Origin: Zerene cesonia | Taxonomy: Eukaryota > Arthropoda > Insecta > Lepidoptera > Pieridae | Direction: 5' to 3' | Assembly: GCF_012273895.1 (NCBI RefSeq) | Contig: NC_052108.1 | Location: forward strand, 4,836,001-4,900,000 | DNA: 64,000 nt | In this document: positions 37,386-49,515 of the stretch, in pieces | Layout of the letters: the number at the start of each line of letters is the position of its first letter | Numbering within the stretch: position 1 is the stretch's first letter | The notes under the pieces: model-generated | The model's database searches: none | Seen by the model: the letters and a program-made list of their open reading frames with translations, nothing else | Told to the model about the DNA's origin: nothing | Made by a program: the position numbers and the translations under genes

Positions 37386-40300
37386 AACAAAAAATTAAAT
37401 TGAACATTTTAATTTCTATATTGTATCTCTATCAAACGAGATTTTATTTGTAATGACAATATGGCAAATGTGACGTAAAAAATAGCAAGTGAAATTATTG
37501 TAAAGGTGACTTTGGGTTTCAACCATAATACAAAGGTGTGTAGTGTGAATAGTCTAATTGTTGTAAATTACGTAAATAATATTTATATTATTATTTGCGT
37601 ATTAAAACAGAAGATTAATATTAAAATATGATGAAAACTATTATGACCTGATGTTATATGCATTTTTACATCCAACCAAAATATGTCACGTAATTAATGG
37701 ATACTCACAAATCATCAAAAAATTCCCTAAAAGGTGTGCCACGAAATCTTATTGAAAACCTATAAATTATAACAAACTAAAAACCTATTTATGTCTCTAC
37801 CATATCTCAGCCAACTTCGTTCAGTAGATTTTTCATGAATGAGCAAAAGAAAAACTTCACATTATACAGAAAAAAAGTAAGTCGGTATGAGTGTAGAGTT
37901 CATAAAAACAATGAGCATTTTGTCATCTGAAGTCTGAACCTTTTCAGCGAAAACTTCTAATTATTATGTCTAGACAGTGAATACAAGCACCGAGGTTATT
38001 GTAACACGATCGCTTAAAAGCTTTTAATCTTGTTTGAGGTTTGTAAATTTGAGAGTTCGCTCGAACTCCAAGGATAATAAACGATAAGATCAAACATGTA
38101 TTTATTACAATTTTGCTATAAGTTGACACCTGAGGTATTGACTTTTGTGTAAATGTCTTAAAAGATAAAGGTATTAGCTTTAAAAGATGGCTTAAAAACA
38201 CATAATTCGTAAAAATTTTATAGACCCCATTTACAAAAAATGATGTGCATTATGATATTTGTGTAAAAGTTGTATATAGCAGTCCGAGACCGTTGCCGAC
38301 ACCGCTAAATACATATTTGAATTTGCCCTTGTCTGCGTCGCGTACGCCAGACATAATGCCAGCGGTCGAATCGAGACGGATCACCTGCCGGCAATACACA
38401 AACCAAAATATCCACAAGTAGGTATTTTAAACATAAGATATATTTTATTTATATTTTTTTTTACATTAATAATCTTGCACGTGAATATAACGTGAATATA
38501 CATGTTTTCGAAAATCAAGTTGTTGATGAGGTTGAACTTACGTGAATAATCAAAATATTCAACACAATTTGTTGTTTCAAATTTGATTTAACATAGTAAT
38601 TTAATATCGAATAAAAATATGCTCATGTGTTGTTAAGTTTCTTAAATTATTGTCCGTAATCCATATGGTCAGGATATACTCCTGCTACCTAAGTAAAATA
38701 TAAATTTGGATTGGTACGCAGTATGTATAATACAGTTGACTAAAGATAAATTATTTATGATATCTTATGTTTTTATTGATATCGCACAATGATAATCAAT
38801 TGTTGGAATTTAATCATTTATAGATTGTACTAAATGTGTACCTAGAAGCGTAATAAGCGTAATGACGCCATCACGCCATTCGAGTGTTCACTGTACGACA
38901 AATATCAGTCTAATTTGTAGGCAAATTCAATTTCAATCAATTTTTGTATAAATACAAAATAATTGTAATCACAATATCGAACTCTATTTAAATTATCAAC
39001 GTATATATATAATTGTATGATATGTAATATTCATTTATACTTTAAATTTCATATGTGGGGGATAATATCAATGTTTTTTCCATTTATGAAATTAGAAGTT
39101 TATTCAATGAGAAATTATAAAATTTTCGACTAGGATAAATAATCTTATTCGAATAATAAACGAGAGTAAACACGGTCATCCTAACATCCGCACAACAAAA
39201 AAAAATCAACACGAAGTATTCTATTTTTTGCGTTGTATTATACGGTCCAGACTCCAGACAGTATTGAATTTCTACAAAGAGCTTATAAATGTGTGATTTA
39301 TTTAGAAGAACCAGAAAATCGAGCATACAAGTAGAGGTCGCCGCGTCTTGTCGCCTCGCCGTCTGCTTACCTTGGGTTACTACGCAGAGTACATCCGGCC
39401 ACGTCTTTAGTAATTTAAATACCTACTATGCATTTGTTTACACATACAACCGGTGAAAAGTGGGAGAACGTAGACGCAGTCATTACTTTCACTCGGCATT
39501 TACATCGATATAAGGCCAAACTGGTTCTCAATAGCTCACAGTATGGGAAAATACATTGTTTGTTTCTCTAATCCCCCACCTAAATCGACGACCGCGTGTC
39601 TATTTAATTTACTTTAATAACTCAATAACTGCCGCCCTATTTGCCGTCATATACGGGTTTATTGAAATCTTCAAATATTAATTGAGGCCCACATTGTATC
39701 CAATTTGACTCCTTTCCAAATCGTTTTGATGTTCGTTTTGTATTGAATAAACGTAAGAGAGTTTTGTAAAGAGTAATCGACAAATTTTATTGAGTGGTTT
39801 TTTACGACATAGTTGTACTACAAAATAGTAAACGTGAAACACGTGTAAGGCGATATGAGTAAAAGCGATGCAAGTACTTGTTACCTATGGTAACTAACAC
39901 GTAAGCTATATATTATAAACGGATTTAAAGGCATGCTTCTGATCTCATACAACCCTACTTTTATGAATTTTTTATGGTTTCAAAATTATCATTATCCTAT
40001 AATTTGTAACAATGATGCGCTTTGCAAATTGCACTTAAATGAAGACAAAGATAATTGTTTATGCCTCATATAATATATGTAAATTAGGCAATATAAAATT
40101 GAATGGTTCAATGAAAAAAAACCTACTCGTATCAGCAGTATATACTTATATAATGACGCAATGAAGTAAGTTATAAAAAGTAGCTCGTGGAGTGCTTGCA
40201 CGTGGAGTACGATGCACTAGATGTAACATTTATAGTTTCTTATCGTTGACGAGAAACAATATTTGTAAGCACGAAAAACCAATAAAATTTTCCATTGTCG

Positions 40301-40932
40301 CCGTGAACTCGAATGAAAACAAACACGAGGACGCAGCCATTCAGTTGCACGTGGAAACTCTGCGTTTAATAAATGTTTACAGTAAAATTTACTACCTCAG
40401 GAAATTAAATGCCCTAATTTCTTGGTTGCACTATTGATTGTATAACTTTATGCAACCACTAATATTATTATTATTATAAATGACGTTTATTTATATAGCT
40501 ATAGTTTACGTACTATGTAGGAGACTTAGTAAATAGTACAATAACAAAATAATGTAGCTCAATTATTTATACAGTAATATGGTGTGTAGGATGCAATTAG
40601 AAGAAAAAAATCATTGTTTATGAGATCTCTAGTTTGTATTTGAACAACTCATACGAACTTGAAATCGATACAAAATATTAAAACACGAGCATAGTAACAT
40701 GACCTAGTCGTATCACGGAAGGAAGCACAATTAGAAGGTAGGAAAAGGAAGTGACAAGAACGGACGGACTACTAAGAATAGTTTAAAAAATAGAGCGTTA
40801 TTTATAAAAGTAATTTATTTGTAAATACAGTAGCACAATGTGTGGTTCGAGGAAAGTAAAACAGATCACCAGGACGCGCCGTCTACGAGGTTCAATTGTA
40901 TTTACATTCGGTATAATATTTTAAAATTAATT

Positions 40933-40968
40933 ATTCAAAAATACCTATTTATATAGGTATTTTTGAAT
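40933..40968. repeat. 36-bp inverted repeat present only in copy B
   Basis: ATTCAAAAATACCTAT pairs perfectly with 40953-40968 around TTAT. In copy A the same site (about 1347-1370) keeps the left arm but has lost most of the right arm, a 15-bp net difference. This fits hairpin-mediated deletion in A or templated growth in B. Confidence 0.75.
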
Positions 40969-42359
40969 GATGGTTAATCGATGTTCTTAGTAGACTCAGG
41001 ATTTGATGTATTTTCCATATCTATTTAAATGGAAAAATACTTCCTCAAGTAACCACTACCAATAACTAGGCACAGAGTTGTAAAGAACTGATTAATGAAA
41101 ATGACAAAATATGATACTTGCCAATTCCGTCATCATTCATGTCTCATCAGATGAGGTAATCGTTGTAGATTGTATATACAATATACATACAAGGTACGAG
41201 TACAACGCTCACACATACTAAGCAAATAAACATGGTATATCTACATCTATATTAAGTAACGTTATCGAAAAATATTTACGTGTGATATAAAGGTTTTTCC
41301 AATCGGACTTACTCTTTAATAGATATGTGATAACGAGATACAGAATGAAGGATATATCAAAAATTATACATACGTATACATTCTGTATCACATTAGAATG
41401 ATCATGTGTTACACATTTTAAGTGTTCTTAACAATTCAAAAGTGAATAATTTATTATATATAATTTGTCTAAACCTACACCTACAAATTTAAGTTTTATA
41501 GGTTATTAATTGAAATCCCCAATAATAACTCTCAATATACAGAACATAAAATCAATCGAATGTATGAATTGAGCTGATTAATGTACCTTCACACAAGCGA
41601 GATCCATTGGAATCGTGCCACGATTATTTGTATTTACAGCGCATTAGATTAACGAAGCGGACATATTGACAAAAGCAATTACAACTTCACACGAATTGAA
41701 ATCGCGTATCGCGAGACAAATGTCGTCTCAGTCTGATGGTGTGGAATGTAAAACAAGAGTAAAGACATCGTCTAAGTGCCGGCGGGATCTATTGTTGGAT
41801 GCACTAATGTGTCGGTGCGTCGGCGATGCACGGCCGGATCATGTTGCGGCTAAAAGTGGACACGACGCCGGATCACACGCCCGTGCCTACGTTCACAATA
41901 CAAACAAACACGAATCTTCATTACTGCCACTGCTCATTGTACCGACTATCAATGTCATCATCGAAGGGCCAACCATTATTTCACAAAACATAACAACGCG
42001 AAACCCCACATGCGTGATTAAATCTCAGAGGAAAGTAATTATAAAAAACCGAAAGTACAATTAAAGTTATTTGCCTAAAAGAAGAAAGGAATAACAAGAA
42101 ACTCTCATTTACAGAAAAAAATGTCTATTGTTTTCAATGGAAACTTTTGAAAATACGGCTATTGTAAAGTTGGCAACGTTTACGACTTTTAAATTTGCGT
42201 ACATAATAGAAAGAAGGCGTCATTTAAAATGATAAGGACGTCATAATTTTTATTATTCATAACACTGTTTTCTTAGATTATATAAGAATGCTAAAAATGT
42301 AATATTCTCATCTCCTAATGAAACTAGAAATATCCGGAATTTTCCCGTTCCCTTATTTC

Positions 42360-42437
42360 TCAAATGTTCATGGGCAGTGTCGATTGCTTACCGTCAAGCG
42401 AACCACCAGATCAGTTGCTCGCTATGTCATAAAAAAT
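42360..42437 (+). mobile_element. Truncated SINE-like fragment (copy B)
   Basis: Counterpart of the fragment at 2759-2836, and identical by eye; it was inserted before the two copies separated. Confidence 0.5.
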
Positions 42438-43928
42438 TATACAATTCGTATAACACAAATAAAAATTGGGTAAGCTCTAGAGCTTATAATCTTCAAATGC
42501 CCAGGTAAATAATTCTAGGCTTTATAATTATGACTAAACTTATAATTTTATTTTGTACAGAAGAACAAAAAAATATACAGCTAGCTATAATAGAAGCGTC
42601 TAGACATTGGGAAATAAATTCACACATCATTAATCACTAAAGCGCGGACTTAAATTTCCTGGTGAGGAGGGTTGTTTTGTTTAATGATTGATAACAAAGC
42701 TCTTCTGTGATTTAAAAATAACATATTAAAAGTGCATATAGTGCCTATTAAAATAGATGTTTAATTCAAATATGCAGTTGTCGTCGTCGGATTTAGTTTT
42801 GAGCAAAGTTTACACGATCTCGTATCTGTGTTGTATTAATTGCAGTTCCAATCCTTATATTTATATTGTGCATACTTATTTATTATTTATATAGATTTCT
42901 TAATACATAAGAAGTACGTATTAGAATGGTTGACAACCACTGTATAGCTACTTATTTCTGTGCTTAAAATAATATTTTTGTTATTAATAGATCGTCTATA
43001 TAAACAGTGTAGTCTTCGGCTAGGTCGGTTTGCATGCGAGTAATGAGATGGTGGTAATGTTTACCGTTGCTCGGCCAAACGAATGAATCACGTGCGGCGT
43101 GGGCGCAAGAACACCAACGACCAAATCGGTCCTGTCTTACAGTACCTACTAGCACGTTCCCATTTTAACTTGACGAACCTATAAATAATATATCATTGAG
43201 AAAGCAGCTGACGTCTCGTAACCTGAAAATCGTCAAAATAACGCTTACCGTCGCGGTTTAATTTTAATTACTAGTAAGATACGATCTATGTAGGTTGTTT
43301 GTTTGGATCATTGTTCATCATGACAGGATTATTTTTTAGCTGGAAAATCTATAATTATCTGTTCGTGTGTGTGTGAGTATTACGTTGCTTTTATTTCAGT
43401 TCCAGTAGATTGTAGAATACAAATCTCGATAACAATATCATATTAATAATTGTGTCAAGCCAATCTAAAATTTCATTGAGCATTTTGCTATAAACATAAA
43501 ATTACATCATTGATACACGGCATTAGCGTCACCTAGTGAGGTAGTTGGCTCTGGTATGTGGCATTATAATGGGCTTGTGTTAAATATAGAATGCATTTTA
43601 TGTATGTTTATAGCGGGTCTGCCCTCGTGATCGCAGCCGGTCGCCGGCGCCGAGCCAAATCGGAGTGCTGCAGTGCGGTGTCGGCGAGGCCACGTCATAC
43701 ATCCATCACATCTCTCATCATTTGCTATGAATAGAGCACGGGCCTAGTGTTTCATTCCTTGAATTCCACTCGCCGTAAACAATGCCGTCATAAACGGAGC
43801 TAAAAATTGAGATGTGCGGAGTAGGTCGCTTGCAGGTTTTTGTACGATTACAACACAGTTGCAATGTAACACCTGATAACCTTTTATCGCAAGGCCGTGT
43901 TTATAAACATTAATCCCTGTGATTATAT

Positions 43929-43958
43929 GTAGAGTAAGCGCATATGCGCTTACTCTAC
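43929..43958. repeat. 30-bp perfect palindrome (copy B)
   Basis: Identical to 4318-4347. Both copies keep perfect symmetry, unlike the palindrome at 40933. Confidence 0.75.
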
Positions 43959-46087
43959 GTATATATATGTATATAGATTTTAAGTAAAGGTCATCTATTT
44001 TAAACGTAACACGTCTTCGTTGCGTTTTATTGTAATGTTGTTTTCAATTAAGAAATGTTTTTAATTAAGTAATGATAAAAAATATACATTTCATGAACCG
44101 CTGAACGGATTATTTAATTTTTAATTTGTGGCATTTGACTTTGCAAAAACTTGCATAATAAAGGTTAGCCGTTCGAAGCCGGTAAGGGAGAAATATTATG
44201 TAGTGTAATAATTTGTGAAAATTTCGTCGATAGAGGAGTATTAAATTTGACACACTTGTAGTTTATATACAGGAGTGCAGAATACTAATACTCTTTTAAA
44301 TAAAGCATAAAAAAATCTATTTAATCAATAAAAAATACTATTATGCGTTTGACACACGCACGCATTTAATATACTTTATGTTGGTTAGCTATGGCACAGA
44401 CTATATTATATTATTATATATACTAGAGTTTTGATCGAAATGCAATTGTGGGCGACCGCTAATCTTTAATAAATATCTCATGTTCCTAAACTAAATTAAT
44501 CAATAATATAGTGTTCATTTGTTGTTTCAAAGTTGCGCCTATTTTTCAATAAAAATGGATAAGGAATATTTATATTATTTAAAAAGACTATCTATAAAAA
44601 AAAAAGAATTATTGAAAGGCGCCTTTGCTGGTGCTTTGCAAAGCTGGTGCTGGTCCCATAATTTTGGTTAAGTTCTGACAATTTGTGTAGCGGCTTTTTG
44701 TTAAAAAATTGTTACGAAAAGATAAAGAAGGTCACTTGCAAAACAATATCTACTATCACAGGCGACAACTAGCATTATATGAAAAGGTTATTACTGGTTG
44801 TTTAAAAAAAAATCGATGTTAAACATTAAAATCAATACTAACTTTGTTTAGAAGAACTACCTATTACAAAAATGGGGGAGGGCTGCTGACAGAAGTGACA
44901 CAAAAACACATTCTATTTATCATAATTAAACATACGACGCTTATTCATTTCACTAATATGAATAAGCATCGTATGCAAAAAATTAAACATTAATTCTGTT
45001 TACAAAAACCATACGCTGCATGCATATATATGCAATGAGTAGACCGTACCTAGATAAAGTCCTAATAAATAGATAAAGTCAATTTACTTGTAGTCATGAC
45101 ACGACATTAATTATAAAAACCTTTGACCGTAAATTGCCCTTGAATAAAATAATTTATCGTACATTTTGTAGTATCCAAAAAAACATGTAAGCGTCATATG
45201 CGAGTCACCCGGCGCGGCGCTGCCGGCGCATACAACAGATGAGTGTCGCGTGCTAACTACCTACATATCCGCCCCGCATGATATGTGCTCCACTCTCAAC
45301 TGTAAACAAGGGGCATCGTTCAGTCACTCCGAGAATATTCCGTTGGACTCTGCCACGGCACGCATCGATCTATCTATGCACCGGAAATACCCCACTGCGT
45401 TTGCATGTATCGACCATATGTTTACGGAACTTAAAGCAGACCAGGCGCCAACAGCATGAGTAAATAATTCCCGGACATTCTCGATGAAAACAAATGCTCT
45501 TTTGGCTTTTTTAAATACTTTTATAGTGAACGTTACATATTTGTTTATTTTTAATGAAGATTTTTAATTTTTACGTTCCCATTCGATTATGCTATAAACG
45601 ATACTATTAAATAAAACGTTTTGTATGTTTGCCACGTAAAAACTTAAATTTAGGCAAAAAATAAATAACGTTTTGTAAAAAACATGAGCGTATCAAAAGG
45701 TACTATAATTAATCAGGTGTTGGCGGATTTTGTGACCTCAGTATGGTTTGTCTGGTGTCAAAAACCTGCGGCGGTCAGTCACCGACATGGTTACTTTGAC
45801 CAAGGCTAACACAAATACAATTTGAATCTTAAGACTTATTTAATGTTAGTCATGTGATGTTAGGTCTACAAAGCATTAAAAAAGCAAAGTAAATAGTTTT
45901 AACAATATCCTGCATTAAATATGTTTAAAGTTTAAAAAATAGAAAACCAAAAAGTGAAGAAATAGCTCGTTTTTCAGTAGACAAGTTGGAACAAACAAAG
46001 CCTCTTAGATGTAGGAAGACATTTAAAAAGAATTGCCTGAAATCCTACTAATCCTATCCTACCATACTTCCTATCCTACTAATTCTA

Positions 46088-46285
46088 TCCTACTAATATT
46101 ATAAATGCGAAAGTTTGTAAGGATGTGTGTTCTTGTTGCTCTTTCACGCAAAAACTACTGAACCGATTGCAATGAAATTTGGAATGTAGATAGCTAAACA
46201 ACTGGAATAACATATAGGCAACTAATTATACCGATTTTCCTACGGGATACGTACTTACGCGGATGAAACCGCGGAGCGCAGCTAG
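46088..46285 (+). mobile_element. Helitron-like non-autonomous element (copy B)
   Basis: Counterpart of 6434-6631, here with the canonical CTAG end. The sequence just before it carries an additional 'TCCTACTAAT'-type unit absent from copy A, giving a small tandem repeat of the element's own 5' terminus. The interior has several substitutions relative to copy A, more than the flanks. Confidence 0.72.
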
Positions 46286-48520
46286 TTGTGTATAATTGAT
46301 TAATTCACATTGGTCACAAAGAATCCGCGTTTATACATTTCTGGGCAGTCATAATTTGGCAAACAAAAATCATAAAGCAGAACTTATACCTGGCTATTAA
46401 TGGCACCTGCCGTGCATTTAATGTATCTTACATTAAGTCTGAAAGGAGCTTAGCGTCACTGTTTTTCTCGTACTAAATGAACGTCATAAAGCTTTTACGA
46501 AGAAATCGTATAACTGTTTTCGTTTCGCCGTGAAAATGTGATAAAGTTTTCACACAAAGATGATTCTGTTAAATCACGGGAGAAGGTAATATAAAGAAAA
46601 AGATGACTTTTTGTTTCCAGTGCTTTAACGTAAGATAAAATGAAATTTTATATTTAAAATCAATGAGATACGACATCTCTATTATTATTATATATATTCT
46701 CTATTATAATCTAAAAAAATAGATCCATGATAGTTCAATGGAAACTATGAAACAACTAAAACTGTTTACCCAAAGGCCAAATCTAATTATTATAATATAG
46801 CAAATAGCCCATGACTGTTTACGATACTGTGGCATATTATCATTAGACCTTATCACACGAAAACAAATGCCGACGTAGGTAATATAATTCATAAGTAATG
46901 TTTTGCGTTCTAAAGAAGTAAACAAAAATATTGTGAAATTGCCGCTCAGTGTACCATAAAAAATAAGTGGCACAAAAGGCCAGGATGTTTTTAAATTGAA
47001 GCAATAATAAGGGTTATAAACAAGTTACAATAACAAGAGAATTAACTGCAACAATAATATCTTGTATTGTTATGAAATTAACAGTATGTGGCTGTCACAC
47101 TGGCATATTTTATTGATGAGCTAAGAGTATTGCTTAAGTCAGTACTGTTTAAAGTAATTCTTAATTATATCTATTTGTTGCTTTTTATCTGTATAATTTC
47201 TTTCATTAATGTGATGTGCTGTCCCTGATAAACAAGTGTTTCTTTTTTTCTTTCTTTAAATAGTGAAAAATTTGTAATTTAAAATATTTTTCCTACATAC
47301 ATCAAATTCTATTGGGTTTTTTATTTTTTGAAGTATAAATCTAAATATGGAGGGGACTATAAAATTTGTGAAGCTTAATATAAATATATAGGCTGGAAAT
47401 TATGCTATTTATAACACAAACGAAAGAAAGTGTTTTATGATACATTGTCCTATTGACGGTATAATTAAAACACGATACATATGTAAATACATTAATACAC
47501 AACAGTTTATTTCCACGGCGTCAACTGACGGCGCCCGCTCTAAGACGTAAATAGGTTCAATGACCCCGACCTTGGCGGCGCCGACGCAAACCGTATTGTC
47601 TTCGTTTGCTTATTATTATTAATTACGTAACAATATATGAAGTTGTTAATTACAAACATTCAATGTAACAGAACACTTGTGACGCTTATCTTATCGTAAA
47701 AATATTCATTGGTTAAACAACGACACAAAATAACCACAAATTGTCGGAACTGGGGTTATTCCACAAAAAACAATCTTATATCAGTTGATTAATGTTACAT
47801 TTACATTTAACAGTTAAATACACTGACACTTTGTCAAAATTTTTCATGGATGCATTACAACGTAAAAATTCTAATGACGTTTATTCACTTCGCTTAAATA
47901 TATATATTTTTTATTTCAGTCATATTATGACGTACAAATAACAGAATTAAAATATCGATTTCCTATACAATGCGGTTTGAAATTGCCGTAGCTTTGTAGC
48001 TCTATTACAATAGTCGTGAGAAAATTTTAACTACACTGACACTCGTTCCCACGAAAGATCAACGTTTTGTAGAAATCTTACGAGAACGGTGACATCATAT
48101 AACTCATCAAATAATATCCCATAAGAAAACTAGTAAAGGTACATCGTATTGATAAGTTAGTGAGGCATATGAATTTGGAAATGTAGGTGGTCGTGGGGAA
48201 TTTTTGTATTGTATAAAAAATGGTTACTTTGATAAGAAATGACAAACTTCGTGTTTTGTTTCTGCTTATCAAGTAAACGTAGATTTTAAAAGGAGGTTAT
48301 CAGAAAATGAGAAAAAGGTAATGTATTTCTAACGGAATATCATGTCTTTATGTAACAACAGTTCCCTATTGATATACTTTACTAACTTACAATATACCTA
48401 CGTCAGTTTATACAAGTACATCATCAACATAGGTAGATCGAATATCCTTATTTTTGTGACACTTTTGTCAAAAAAATAAGAATATCCTACTACAATATCC
48501 TACTAATATAAAATCCTACT

Positions 48521-48570
48521 TCCTACTAATATTAGAAATGCGAAATTTTGTAAGGATGTGTATGTGTTTG
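48521..48570 (+). mobile_element. Helitron-like element, 5' 50 bp only
   Basis: It begins TCCTACTAATATTAGAAATG like 8867 but stops after 'GTGTATGTGTTTG'. Unrelated sequence follows. This truncation is the right breakpoint of the duplication. Confidence 0.7.
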
Positions 48571-49164
<594 letters not shown>

Positions 49165-49270
49165 ATACATTAGTATTTAAAAAAATTGACCATACGCATT
49201 GAAATTTAATTTTTACTTTTACCTGTTATTTTCAAGCAGGTATAAAATAATTTATCTGGTGAAAGATATT

Positions 49271-49352
49271 GTGTGGCGGCGACTTTGCTTTTACTACCGG
49301 ATTTGGTACCTTATGCGCATGCGCCAGTTGTTCTCAATGGGCCTCTGTGTGT
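49271..49352 (+). repeat. 82-bp repeat, left copy of an inverted pair
   Basis: It starts 'GTGTGGCGGCGACTTTGC' and contains 'TTATGCGCATGCGCCAG'. Its reverse complement is at 51797-51878 with about two mismatches. The pair encloses the BEL/Pao remnant. The 60-aa frame over it is a by-product of the repeat. Confidence 0.85.
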
Positions 49353-49515
49353 TTACAGTACTCTCCAGTTGCTTTGAGTAAATTGTAAACAAAATTTTAA
49401 CTCCGTTGTGTTTTCTGTTTACTATTTTTTTATTATTAAAAATTGTAAGGTGTTTTTTTTTTTAATGTGATTAGAAGTTGATTTTCGCTGTTAATTTGAG
49501 AAAGGTTATTATTCA

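Larger units (their letters stand above)
28881..39586. other. Gene-poor stretch
   Basis: About 10.7 kb without a supported gene. Seen: hairpins at 30883-30917 and 34663-34703, a degenerate Helitron-like fragment at about 33100-33150 ('TATAAACGCGAAAG'), and an inverted SINE-like repeat at 37153-37385. GC-richer patches, possibly regulatory, lie at about 34720-34830, 35880-36010, 36470-36590 and 38280-38400. The patch at 38280-38400 contains a 34-codon minus-strand ATG frame (38250-38354) of unknown meaning. Confidence 0.5.
39587..48570 (+). repeat. Segmental duplication, copy B
   Basis: Direct copy of 1-8916 (see there). It ends inside the Helitron-like element at 48570, where unrelated repeat-rich sequence begins. 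The left edge at 39587 corresponds only to the window edge in copy A, so similarity may extend further left. Differences from copy A cluster: about twenty lie in 44370-45170, while about 800 bp after that show none. Several indels are short AT-rich blocks, including a palindrome at 40933-40968 that is half lost in copy A and a 21-bp-scale replacement near 44664-44692. Confidence 0.95.

Noticed and set aside
39289..39456. 56-codon plus-strand ATG frame at the left edge of copy B
   Set aside because: No recognisable product; several frames are open on both strands here because of local composition.
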